DNA of 43,680 bases, taken from contig SOJW01000041.1 of assembly GCA_004375895.1 (NCBI GenBank), positions 1-43,680 of the forward strand, in the 5' to 3' direction. This document shows positions 29,645 through 37,376 of this stretch, one piece after another (position 1 is the stretch's first letter; each line of letters begins with the position of its first letter). A program made the position numbers and the translations under genes. The stretch is from Candidatus Stahliibacteriota bacterium (GTDB lineage: Bacteria; Hydrothermota; Tepidihabitantia; B3-TA06). The notes beneath the pieces are model-generated. The model searched no databases, was not told where the DNA came from, and saw only the letters and a list, made by a program, of their open reading frames with translations.

Positions 29645-31772
29645 CTCTTCTATCTCCCCTATGGGAACCGCCTCTGTCCCGCGAGCTACGAGGCCGATCC
29701 TTACTCGGATCAAGATTAGTAGTCAGATCAACCCTGCCAAGTTCATCAATCCCTTTGACGCGAACCTTTATCCGCTCGCCCACCTTGACCACGTCCTCGA
29801 CGCGTTCCACGCGATGCGGCGCAAGGTTGGAGATATGCACCAGGCCGTCCTTGCCGCGGAAAAGCTCCACGAACGCGCCGAAGTTGGTGATTCGCACCAC
29901 CGTGCCCTCGTATATCTGGCCGACCTCAACTTCTCTCACGATCTCCTTGACCTGTTCCAGCGCGGCATGAACCCCGTCGGGGTTTGTTCCCGCGATGATT
30001 ACGGTAGAGGTTTCGTCGTCGATATCGATGGTTGTTTCGGTCTCCTCAGTGATCCTGCGTATCACCTTTCCGCCCGGACCTATAACCTCGCCTATCTTGT
30101 CGTGCGGAATCACGAGCGTCGCGATCCGGGGGGCAAACTCGCTGAGCTCGCTGCGAGGGGCAGAAATAGTCTTGTTCATAACGTCCAGGATATGCATCCT
30201 GGCAATGGTAGCCTTGCCGATCGCCTCGGCGAGGATATCCACGGATACGCCGGTAAGCTTGAGATCGAGCTGGATTCCTGTGATGCCTTCCCTGGTTCCG
30301 GCCACCTTGAAATCCATGTCGCCGTAGTGGTCCTCGTCACCGAGGATGTCGGTGAGAAGCACGTAGCCTGAAGGCTCGCTGACAAGCCCCATAGCGACAC
30401 CCGCGGTAGCATTACGCATAGGCACGCCGGCATCGAACAGAGCAAGAGATGCACCGCACACCGAAGCCATTGAACTCGAACCGTTGGATTCCAGGATGTG
30501 GGAGTTGATGCGGATGGTGTAAGGGAAGTTTCCATCTTGGGGAGCAAGCACCCGCACCGATTTCTCGGCCAGTTCCCCATGCCCTATCTCCCGCCTGCCC
30601 GGACCGCGCAGGAAGCGAACCTCGCCTACAGAGAAGGGCGGAAAATCGTAATGGAGCATGAACGACTTCCATGCATCTCTTTCCACATCATCAACCCTTT
30701 GCTCGTCGCTCTTGGTTCCCAGGGTTACCACGGCAAGGGCTTGGGTCTGACCACGGGTAAACAGCGCCGAACCGTGAGTGCGCGGAAGAACCCCAACATC
30801 ACAAGAGATCGGACGAACCTCGTCCATGTCCCGGCCGTCGAGACGCTTCCCCGAAAGCGCTTTGGCGCGAACATCGGCCTCGATGAGGCGATCGATGATG
30901 GTAACGATCATCTGCTCGGAATCGGGGAATTCCTCGGCCAGCGCTTCGATAACCTCGTCGGTGATCTCCTTGCGGGCGCGACCTCGCTCCTGTTTGTCGG
31001 TAATCTCGTTGGCGGCGGGAATACGATCACGAGTGAGTTCCTTGAGCTTGGCTTCGAGTTCCGCCGGTACCCCCTCGTCTTCGAATAACTTCTTTGGTTT
31101 GCCCGCCTTGGCGGCAAGCTCGCGCTGCATCTCGATCAGGGGCTTGCAAAGCTCGACGCCCTTGCGCATCGCCTCAACAACCGTCTCGTTAGGGACCTCG
31201 TTCGCCTCGCACTCGGCCATGTTGATCGTTGAGCCGTTTGAGACCACGAGCATGTTGAAATCGCCCTCGTCCAACTGGGCAATGGTAGGGTTAACTATAA
31301 ACTCACCATCCTTGTGTCCTATACGCACCGCGGCGATAGGCCCGGCAAATGGAAGCTCCGAAAGCATAAGTGCGGCTGAGGCTCCAGTAATCGCTATGGG
31401 ATCAGGCTGGTTCTCTCCGTCGTGGGAGAACAAAAATCCGATAATCTGGATCTCGTGGTTGAACTCTTTTGAAAAAAGCGGCCGGATGGGCCGATCTATC
31501 ATCCGGCTGATGAGAATCTCACGCTCACGCGGACGCCCCTCACGCTTGAAGAACCCACCGGGTATCTTGCCCGCCGCCGAGTAGTACTCGCGGTAATCCA
31601 CGGTCAAGGGCAGGAACCCGAAACTCTGTGCCGGCTCCTCCTTGTAACATACGGTCATGAGCAAAACGGTGTCGCCGTACTGGATGCGTACCGCACCGTT
31701 GGCCTGCTTGGCCAGATCGCCAGCCTCGATAACCAGCTGGCGACCGCCTACATCGGTCTGCACGCGTTCCAT
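29586..31772 (-). CDS. pnp: Polyribonucleotide nucleotidyltransferase (PNPase)
   Basis: 3'-5' phosphorolytic exoribonuclease, 728 residues. Two RNase PH domains (about 10-140 and 315-540), with YREYYSAAGKIPGGFFKREG and GRDMDEVRPISCDVGVLPRT at their characteristic places and LTDILGDEDHYGDMDFKVAG containing the catalytic Asp pair. Then a KH domain (IGPGGKVIRRITEETETTID, about 560) and an S1 domain (GQIYEGTVVRITNFGAFVEL, about 625). The last about 40 residues are a basic Arg/Asp/Lys tail. It follows rpsO by 2 bp, the classic order. Confidence 0.98.
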   Translation of the reverse strand: MERVQTDVGGRQLVIEAGDLAKQANGAVRIQYGDTVLLMTVCYKEEPAQSFGFLPLTVDYREYYSAAGKIPGGFFKREGRPREREILISRMIDRPIRPLFSKEFNHEIQIIGFLFSHDGENQPDPIAITGASAALMLSELPFAGPIAAVRIGHKDGEFIVNPTIAQLDEGDFNMLVVSNGSTINMAECEANEVPNETVVEAMRKGVELCKPLIEMQRELAAKAGKPKKLFEDEGVPAELEAKLKELTRDRIPAANEITDKQERGRARKEITDEVIEALAEEFPDSEQMIVTIIDRLIEADVRAKALSGKRLDGRDMDEVRPISCDVGVLPRTHGSALFTRGQTQALAVVTLGTKSDEQRVDDVERDAWKSFMLHYDFPPFSVGEVRFLRGPGRREIGHGELAEKSVRVLAPQDGNFPYTIRINSHILESNGSSSMASVCGASLALFDAGVPMRNATAGVAMGLVSEPSGYVLLTDILGDEDHYGDMDFKVAGTREGITGIQLDLKLTGVSVDILAEAIGKATIARMHILDVMNKTISAPRSELSEFAPRIATLVIPHDKIGEVIGPGGKVIRRITEETETTIDIDDETSTVIIAGTNPDGVHAALEQVKEIVREVEVGQIYEGTVVRITNFGAFVELFRGKDGLVHISNLAPHRVERVEDVVKVGERIKVRVKGIDELGRVDLTTNLDPSKDRPRSSRDRGGSHRGDRRDDKRRHPRKPDSERPARRH

Positions 31773-31774
31773 CT

Positions 31775-32044
31775 CTAACCGCGCAACCCGAGCTTCTTTA
31801 CAAGGGCGTAGTAGGTATCCCGATCCCTCTTGTAAAGGTAGTTGAGGTGCTTGCGGCGCAGGTTGACCATCTTGATCAGCCCGCGGCGAGAGTGATGATC
31901 CTTATGGTGCTGCCTAAGATGCTCGGAGAGAAGTTCGATTCGCTCGGTAAGGACCGCCACCTGCACCTCGGACGAACCCGTATCCGACTTATGATGCTGG
32001 AACTCTTCTATCAGTTCACGTTTTCGTTCTTTTCCTAACGTCAT
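31775..32044 (-). CDS. rpsO: 30S ribosomal protein S15
   Basis: 89 residues, full length. Family signatures: [37 protein letters not shown] and [15 protein letters not shown]. It binds 16S rRNA early in 30S assembly. First gene of the rpsO-pnp-M16-aminotransferase-glycosyltransferase-deacetylase run, preceded by its own promoter. The leader carries GGAGG and A-rich sequence before the ATG. Confidence 0.98.
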   Translation of the reverse strand: MTLGKERKRELIEEFQHHKSDTGSSEVQVAVLTERIELLSEHLRQHHKDHHSRRGLIKMVNLRRKHLNYLYKRDRDTYYALVKKLGLRG

Positions 32045-32073
32045 CTTTTTTTTCTTCCTCCATTAATCTCCGT

Positions 32074-32101
32074 ATTCTACCTTGGCACAGGTATTTGTCA
32101 A
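32074..32101 (-). promoter_or_regulatory. Promoter of the rpsO-pnp operon
   Basis: TTGACA at 32101-32096, 16-bp spacer, TAGAAT at 32079-32074. Confidence 0.75.
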
Positions 32102-32116
32102 CCACCGGGCAAAAAT

Positions 32117-33499
32117 CTATACGCGAACTCGAACCTGCGTGCTGAGTTCGCTCTCCTTGCCCTCAGCAGAAACAGTTGAGACTGCAAAGGCAAGATCGCC
32201 TTCGCTCTGGCTCCCCAGGCGAAAAGAGGGTCTAGCAAGAGGTGCCGGGGTAAGGCGCACCCACTGGCTACCCTCGCGTTTATAGACGTGGTAGCCGGGT
32301 TGATCCGGTTGATCGAACCAGGCAAGAAAAACCGTCCGACCCGCAACGTGAGCAGCAATGCCTGAAGGTGGTTTAAGAGGTAAAGAAGGCTTCTGGCTCA
32401 GGGAAAGCGAGTGGCTCACTTCCTGTCTAACCAGCTCACGAAGCTCGTCTCGCAGACGGGCGACGATCTCTTCAACCGGGAGTACTGTGGGTTCTTCGGC
32501 TATCTCTTCTCCAGGTTCACCAACCCCGACCTCTGCAGGTTTGACCTCCGGTTCGATCTCTGAAGGCTTTTCGGCTGCAGCGACCTCAGCGGTTGGAATC
32601 TCCACTGCCACGCCTTCAAGGAACCTGCGGCCTTTAGAAATCAACTCGGTGCATATCTTGTTATGCTCGGCCAGAATGCCGCCAGGCAAGCCATGAATTC
32701 CAAGTCTTTGCTCAAGGTAGGATTTCGCCTTCTCCAATAACTCTATCCGAGGTTCATCGAACGAAGCACCTTGCGCCGTAAAGAACTCCCGCATCATTCC
32801 CCTTATGCGGGCCTCAAACCTTCCCTGAAGCGCTGCGGCGGACTCGGTCCCAGGGCCTTCCGGGGCAAGGCTCTTACGATGGGTTGCAACAAAGCACTCT
32901 ATAATCCCGTCACGTGCATCCTCGGGACTAAGCTTGTCGAGCGCCAGACGCTCCCGCAGGGAGGCCTCGAACGGGCTTTCGGTGACCGCACCGCCGGCCT
33001 TCTCATCCAGAGTCGCGGCAATCTCCCCGGTCAGTGCTTCGGTGAAAGACACCTCTTCACTCTCGGCTCCAGCCGGGGTAGGGGCCTCAGTAAGATCCTC
33101 GGCTTGGGCTGGTGCTGCTTCAGGACCCTCCACCTCAAATACCGACTCGCCGGCCTTCTCCAGAAGGATCTCACACACCATATCGTGCGTTTCGCTTATC
33201 TCCGGCGGCAACTCGGTAAAGCGGAGCTTGAGGTCCATCGTGTGCCTGATGCTGCGCAGCTCGCTGACCGAAGGAGCCTGGAAATCGCCACCACGTTCGG
33301 CAAAGAGATCGCTCATCATCCTGCTGAGCTTTGCAAGAACCTCCTCATCCCCGGCATCAATCGCCACATCGCCAAGACCTGCCTTTGCAGCCTTGTGGTT
33401 GGTAATCACGTAGCTTTCAAGGATCCCCTCACGTGCCTGGACCGGGCTCAATCGTTGGGCTGCAAGCCGCGCCTGAAGACTATCTACATAATCGCTCAC
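32117..33499 (-). CDS. Protein with two copies of an unrecognised helical domain and a C-terminal Fn3 domain
   Basis: 460 residues from GTG 33499 (AGGAG five bases upstream). Residues about 5-115 and 168-285 are homologous repeats: SLQARLAAQRLSPVQAREGI versus SLRERLALDKLSPEDARDGI, then ITNHK/ATHRK, LSRMMSDLFAERGGDF versus IRGMMREFFTAQGASF, and ETHDMVCEILLEKA versus AEHNKICTELISKG. Each copy is followed by a Glu/Pro/Ala-rich linker. The last about 90 residues resemble a fibronectin type III domain (AGRTVFLAWFDQPDQPGYHV). No signal peptide. I do not recognise the repeated domain. Confidence 0.7.
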   Translation of the reverse strand: MSDYVDSLQARLAAQRLSPVQAREGILESYVITNHKAAKAGLGDVAIDAGDEEVLAKLSRMMSDLFAERGGDFQAPSVSELRSIRHTMDLKLRFTELPPEISETHDMVCEILLEKAGESVFEVEGPEAAPAQAEDLTEAPTPAGAESEEVSFTEALTGEIAATLDEKAGGAVTESPFEASLRERLALDKLSPEDARDGIIECFVATHRKSLAPEGPGTESAAALQGRFEARIRGMMREFFTAQGASFDEPRIELLEKAKSYLEQRLGIHGLPGGILAEHNKICTELISKGRRFLEGVAVEIPTAEVAAAEKPSEIEPEVKPAEVGVGEPGEEIAEEPTVLPVEEIVARLRDELRELVRQEVSHSLSLSQKPSLPLKPPSGIAAHVAGRTVFLAWFDQPDQPGYHVYKREGSQWVRLTPAPLARPSFRLGSQSEGDLAFAVSTVSAEGKESELSTQVRVRV

Positions 33500-33545
33500 A
33501 AAAACTCCTAGTCTGCACCTAGCTCTATTTCAACATTCTTTCCTT

Positions 33546-33573
33546 AAGATAAGCTGAAAACCCCGGATGTCAA
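33546..33573 (-). promoter_or_regulatory. Promoter of the duplicated-domain protein gene
   Basis: TTGACA at 33573-33568, 16-bp spacer, TATCTT at 33551-33546. Confidence 0.65.
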
Positions 33574-33579
33574 GGGATG

Positions 33580-33756
33580 TTATATATAGTCTGTGCCCCT
33601 ACGGATTAATCCCTGGGTTACAATCAACTCGATGATGAGTTCATACTCTTCCCAGTCGTCCTTCTCGACCACCTCAACCCCCTCATATCTGGTGACGATG
33701 TATTGACCATGGACATGAATTATCCTTCTGAAACTTCCAGGACTGCAACCGAAAAC
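33580..33756 (-). pseudogene. Probable gene remnant without a start codon
   Basis: A 58-codon minus-strand frame encodes GSFRRIIHVHGQYIVTRYEG, then EVVEKDDWEEYELIIELIV and a basic end, closing in TAA. Composition and codon pattern look like real protein, but the frame is bounded upstream by TAG (33757-33759) and contains no plausible start. The upstream frame beyond the TAG stays open for another about 60 codons, so this could be the tail of a gene broken by a stop. Confidence 0.4.
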
Positions 33757-33883
33757 CTAACCGCTCTCGTCGAGATTCAATAGAGTCCATTCGAAGATCG
33801 ATCTATGATTTCGTGTCTCAGCTACAAAAATCAATCCTGCGATATTGTCAAGCCTTGATGAGGAATATCCCCGCAAATGAGAA

Positions 33884-34648
33884 TCAGGTTGAGGAAAGCT
33901 CCCTTGTAGAAAGAACCTTGCCGCTTTGGGCATCGAAGATAAACTCATGACGGGCCGCAGGCACTCCCCGCATTGAGAAGATGATCCTGATAGTAGCCTC
34001 AGTAACCCAACCGATCTCCTCCACCTTGGTTCCTTTTGTCCCTGGATAGGTCCTCATGAGCTGGCGCAAAACCCCGAAGACCTCAAGGAAGGCCGGCTCC
34101 TCGGCTCCCAGGGTAAAGATCAGCACATCCTGCTCGCTTACCCCGTCTGAGGCGCGCTCCTTGAGCAAAAGCAGGTTTTTGCCGTCAGGAGACCATATAA
34201 CCGCCCCAAATTTGTCCTTTCGTTCGGGCTGAACCGGCTGGGAGGTTTCTCTATCGTAAAGGTTCACAATCTCCTCGCATTCAGCCAGTTTATGAATGGT
34301 ATCTGCCGATGGATCGTAAAGATATAGGATATTGTGGGTGCGCACCCCGTACCAATCCGACGGCAGCTCATCGGACCACATCTCGTCGCCCGGGCCGAAA
34401 CGAACGGTGGAGTCAAGGGCAAGGGCGATGTATCTTGAGTCAGGGGATGGGACCTCAAAGGCAAGCCGATCCGGAACTATCGCCTTTTCCGCAAGGTGCG
34501 CTAAAACCTCCGGGGCAAGCACACTGACTTTTGTTGTATCCACAGATTCCTCGGTTGAGCCAATATCCTGCAGCTTGCGTTTGCAACCCATTGTTAGCAG
34601 AAGAAGACCGGTGAAGAATAACGTGTTAAGTAAACGCAACTTGCTCAT
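33884..34648 (-). CDS. Lipoprotein with propeller-like segments
   Basis: 254 residues. Lipoprotein signal LFFTGLLLLTMGC (lipobox ending at Cys22). Two strands typical of TolB/WD40-like blades: VPSPDSRYIALAL and IWSPDGKNLLLLKE. The C-terminal part ends EFIFDAQSGKVLSTRELS. A ribosome site (AAGGTG) precedes the ATG. Function unknown; the style matches the secreted protein at 11093-11692. Confidence 0.7.
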   Translation of the reverse strand: MSKLRLLNTLFFTGLLLLTMGCKRKLQDIGSTEESVDTTKVSVLAPEVLAHLAEKAIVPDRLAFEVPSPDSRYIALALDSTVRFGPGDEMWSDELPSDWYGVRTHNILYLYDPSADTIHKLAECEEIVNLYDRETSQPVQPERKDKFGAVIWSPDGKNLLLLKERASDGVSEQDVLIFTLGAEEPAFLEVFGVLRQLMRTYPGTKGTKVEEIGWVTEATIRIIFSMRGVPAARHEFIFDAQSGKVLSTRELSST

Positions 34649-34726
34649 GTTTCACCTTTTTGTGCCCGCAAGCATATAAACATCACGCCCTGGTTTGAGA
34701 GAAACCGACGCTCCTGAGCCTGGTGC

Positions 34727-35128
34727 CTAGTCGCCTTCAAGCCTTTGCTTGAGCCTTTTCGCTGACTCCTTGATATCGTAAAGCAGCAACCCCAACTTGG
34801 CCCTTGGTGAGGTGGTAAGTGTGATCGTGGCCTTTCCTGCCTCGGCCACCAGGAGATAACCATCGGGGTGGTTAACAAGTAGATAGCCGAGTCCAGACCA
34901 GCCCAGTCCCTCGCCGGTTTTACGTGCGGAGCTCAGGAGAAACGCACTCATCGCCGCCAGCCGCTCATCGGTCGAGCCCTCGGGACGAACAGCCATAAGG
35001 AGTCCGTCAGACGAAACCACGGCAGCCGAGGTGATCTCCGGATACTCCGCCTTCAAAGTACCCAACTCCCGCTTTAACGCCTCACTCACCGACTCTTGAG
35101 GGGATTTGACTTCTCGCATCTCTTCCAT
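34727..35128 (-). CDS. Roadblock/LC7-domain protein
   Basis: 133 residues, one Roadblock/LC7 domain: ITSAAVVSSDGLLMAVRPEG, DERLAAMSAFLLSSARK, GYLLVAEAGKATITLTTSPR and KLGLLLYDIKESAKRL. Such proteins (MglB-like) act as GAPs or scaffolds for small GTPases in polarity or motility. No partner GTPase lies in the window. AAGGAAG precedes the ATG. Its promoter region overlaps the divergent tRNA gene. Confidence 0.88.
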   Translation of the reverse strand: MEEMREVKSPQESVSEALKRELGTLKAEYPEITSAAVVSSDGLLMAVRPEGSTDERLAAMSAFLLSSARKTGEGLGWSGLGYLLVNHPDGYLLVAEAGKATITLTTSPRAKLGLLLYDIKESAKRLKQRLEGD

Positions 35129-35143
35129 ATACTTCCTTTCTCT

Positions 35144-35217
35144 GGGCGATTAGCTCAGTTGGTTAGAGCGCTGGTCTCACATACCAGAGGTCAGAGGTTC
35201 GACTCCTCTATCGCCCA
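35144..35217 (+). tRNA. tRNA-Val (anticodon CAC)
   Basis: 74 nt with a complete cloverleaf: acceptor GGGCGAT/ATCGCCC, D-arm GCTC...GAGC, anticodon stem CTGGT/ACCAG with loop CTCACAT (anticodon CAC, reads GTG), T-arm AGAGG-TTCGACT-CCTCT, discriminator A. The CCA end is not encoded. It lies antiparallel between two minus-strand genes. Confidence 0.96.
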
Positions 35218-35913
35218 TTATTCGAACTCTAAAGGCCCTGCCGGGAGGATCTCCTCAGTAATCGCAGTTGTTGCGTCATGCCCGGTAGATACAAGCCTCA
35301 TCTCTTCCCGAGGGGATTTCAGCGCTATGATTCCCAACACAGGTATGTTATCACTCACCCACACCTCAATTTCGGTGGTGTCGCTCACCAGTTTCTCAAC
35401 TATTGTGTCGCCTGCCAATGATCCAATTGTACTATGTCTGATGTCATTAACTCGCGAGTGAATGGTTAAGAACTTGCCCGCAGGAACGGTAATCTTCTCC
35501 TCGCCGATCTTGCCGGCGTTGATCTCATCGACGAGATACAGGTAAGGTCGGTTCTCCCCGGGGGGGTACTCGGCCAGACCCTCGCTCTGAGGCATCTCGA
35601 TGAGCTGATCTGCAACCTTGGTGATCATCCGCTCGGCAACGCCGCGGTAACCGTAGGGAACAAGCATCTTGTAGATGAATTTGCGTTCACCTCTCGAACC
35701 TATCATCTCAAACCAGTAGTAGGGCTCGCCCTTAACGGTGTCAACGCCGGTGATGGCATAGCGCAGGGTGTAAGCTACCAGATTCCCGCCTGTGACTTCG
35801 TAGGAAGCCCAGTCTCCTGCCTTCCAGACAGGCTCGGTATACTCGACCTTCCTGCAAGCCACAAAAACGCACGCTACGAGGAGCGCGGCAAGTGATGCGC
35901 GGTAAATCTTCAT
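35218..35913 (-). CDS. Lipoprotein of unknown function, VPAG-motif family
   Basis: 231 residues with a lipoprotein signal (SLAALLVACVFVAC). The body is a beta-rich domain with VTGGNLVAYTLRYAITGVDT, YYWFEMIGSRGE and EKITVPAGKFLTIHS. The VPAGxF segment recurs in the divergent gene at 36133-36807 (VKVPAGTFDCLVIQ), so the two are likely distant paralogues. Stop codon directly abuts the tRNA gene. AGGAGG precedes the ATG. Confidence 0.72.
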   Translation of the reverse strand: MKIYRASLAALLVACVFVACRKVEYTEPVWKAGDWASYEVTGGNLVAYTLRYAITGVDTVKGEPYYWFEMIGSRGERKFIYKMLVPYGYRGVAERMITKVADQLIEMPQSEGLAEYPPGENRPYLYLVDEINAGKIGEEKITVPAGKFLTIHSRVNDIRHSTIGSLAGDTIVEKLVSDTTEIEVWVSDNIPVLGIIALKSPREEMRLVSTGHDATTAITEEILPAGPLEFE

Positions 35914-35946
35914 GCTACCTTAATCCTCCTTAATTCCTTGACTCTG

Positions 35947-35974
35947 ACTTTAGTGAGAAAAGCCGCGTTGTCAA
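35947..35974 (-). promoter_or_regulatory. Promoter of the 35218-35913 lipoprotein
   Basis: TTGACA at 35974-35969, 16-bp spacer, TAAAGT at 35952-35947. Confidence 0.6.
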
Positions 35975-35984
35975 CCTAACTTTA

Positions 35985-36015
35985 CCCCATTCGGATACTT
36001 CGTCTCCGAATGGGG
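35985..36015. other. 11-bp perfect inverted repeat between divergent lipoprotein genes
   Basis: CCCCATTCGGA pairs with TCCGAATGGGG around a 9-nt loop, between two divergent promoters. A second GC-rich inverted block (GGCGC/GCGCC type) follows to about 36055. Possible operator or transcription block; not a classical terminator because no T-run follows on either strand. Confidence 0.5.
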
Positions 36016-36065
36016 CCCCCGCGACGGCGCAAGCCGGCGCAGCGACTTCGTGGGGTGCAAAGGGG

Positions 36066-36093
36066 TTGACAAGTGAGCAACCTCCCATATCCT
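36066..36093 (+). promoter_or_regulatory. Promoter of the 36133-36807 lipoprotein
   Basis: TTGACA 36066-36071, 16-bp spacer, TATCCT 36088-36093. Confidence 0.55.
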
Positions 36094-36132
36094 TCGATCA
36101 TGAGGGGAATAATTAACCCAAGGAGGATAACG

Positions 36133-36807
36133 ATGAAGAAGCTGTTACTGCTTGCGGCAGGATTTGCAGTCATAATGCTTTTCTCCTGCAAGAAGGAAGA
36201 AGAACCTATCCCTGCCCGCTTCTGGCCCCTGGCCGAAGGCAATCAGTGGACGACCGCTGAGGAGTATTACTGGGAAGTAACCTACGTCGGTTCAGATACC
36301 AGCACCTCTCAAACCACCAATACAGTGGAGGCTCTGGAGGAACGAGACGACGGCAAGAAGGTGTGGCCGGTGGCTACCACTACCACCGAAGAAGACTCAA
36401 TTATATATTCCAGAACTTACTACCATGTAACCGAAGACGCAATCTACATCTATTCGATGGACAAGAACTCCGAGGAACCAACCGCGGTTGAACCTAACAA
36501 TCTTGAGGTTGGGACGGAATGGGACGGCAACCTGGTGATTCCGGTGGAAGTGCCGAACTTCTCCACCGATTTCTCCGCACGGTACAAGGTAATAGGTCAG
36601 GAGCAGGTTAAGGTTCCGGCCGGGACCTTCGATTGCCTGGTTATCCAGATCGATATCGCCGACCCGGAAGTGGACTCCGCGGCTACCCAGTGGCGAGCCG
36701 AAAGCATGGGGATAGTCAAGATGACTGCAGACATCCAGACCGAGTTTTCAGGATTCAACGTCGCGATTAAAGGCACCTCGGTAATGGAGAGCAAGTCCGG
36801 CTTCTAG
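36133..36807 (+). CDS. Lipoprotein of unknown function, VPAG-motif family
   Basis: 224 residues from ATG 36133, with AAGGAGG upstream; the longer frame includes the promoter and is rejected. Signal LLLLAAGFAVIMLFSC with lipobox Cys19. The body opens FWPLAEGNQWTTAEEYYW, a pattern seen in DUF3108-like or related beta-rich lipoproteins, and contains KVIGQEQVKVPAGTFDCLVI and WRAESMGIVKM. Divergent from its putative paralogue at 35218-35913. Confidence 0.72.
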   Translation: MKKLLLLAAGFAVIMLFSCKKEEEPIPARFWPLAEGNQWTTAEEYYWEVTYVGSDTSTSQTTNTVEALEERDDGKKVWPVATTTTEEDSIIYSRTYYHVTEDAIYIYSMDKNSEEPTAVEPNNLEVGTEWDGNLVIPVEVPNFSTDFSARYKVIGQEQVKVPAGTFDCLVIQIDIADPEVDSAATQWRAESMGIVKMTADIQTEFSGFNVAIKGTSVMESKSGF

Positions 36808-36879
36808 GTTTTCTGCGGTTGAACCAGGTGAGGTAACCGGTTAATTAAGTATATCCGGTGAGGAGTTGATGTTTAGCCC

Positions 36880-36907
36880 TTGCTTTTTACAAGAACCCCC
36901 TTAGAAT
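36880..36907 (+). promoter_or_regulatory. Promoter of the phasin-like gene
   Basis: TTGCTT 36880-36885, 16-bp spacer, TAGAAT 36902-36907. Confidence 0.55.
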
Positions 36908-36931
36908 ACGCCTCTAAACTACGGAGGAGTA

Positions 36932-37285
36932 ATGGAAGAGTTCCTGAAGAAGGTGGCGTTTTTAGGGTTGGGAACCGTAACTGCGACTAAGGAAAAGATC
37001 GAGGAAGGCATAGGAAGGCTTATCAAGAGGGGCGAGATCTCTGCTGCCCAGGGCAAAAAACTTGCCACGAAGCTTCTTTCCGAGGCCGATCGCACCCGCA
37101 AGGAGCTCGCAAAGAAGATCGAAGAAGGCATTAAGGAAACCATGGCCAAGGCAGGCGTAGCCAGGATGAAGGACATCGAGGCCCTTAACCGACGCATCAA
37201 ACGGCTGGAAAAGAAGCTTGCCGAGCACATAAGTAAACCCGGAGATACAACCTCAAAGAAGAAGAGCTCCTCTACTAAAAGATAG
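36932..37285 (+). CDS. Phasin-like coiled-coil protein
   Basis: 117 residues, GGAGG four bases upstream. A short hydrophobic start (FLKKVAFLGLGTVTATKEKI) leads into long amphipathic helices, then a coiled coil (DIEALNRRIKRLEKKLAEHI) and a basic Ser/Lys tail. The layout fits phasin/polyhydroxyalkanoate-granule-associated proteins and their regulators, but no other PHA gene is present. A structural or membrane-adjacent scaffold is equally possible. Confidence 0.68.
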   Translation: MEEFLKKVAFLGLGTVTATKEKIEEGIGRLIKRGEISAAQGKKLATKLLSEADRTRKELAKKIEEGIKETMAKAGVARMKDIEALNRRIKRLEKKLAEHISKPGDTTSKKKSSSTKR

Positions 37286-37376
37286 AAGAACAGCGACTCG
37301 GAACAAACACGAGATCCATTAACCCAACCCAACTCCCGGCGAACCCCTGTTGGATTGTTTGGGGAAAAGGGTTAGC

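Noticed and set aside
30778-31584. 268-codon plus-strand ORF opposite pnp
   Set aside because: Ser/Arg-rich low-complexity translation typical of an antisense frame; pnp is certain on the other strand.
32117-33499. Possible ribosome-linked function for the gene upstream of rpsO
   Set aside because: It has its own promoter and rpsO has another; the protein shows Fn3 and unknown repeats, no RNA-binding motif.
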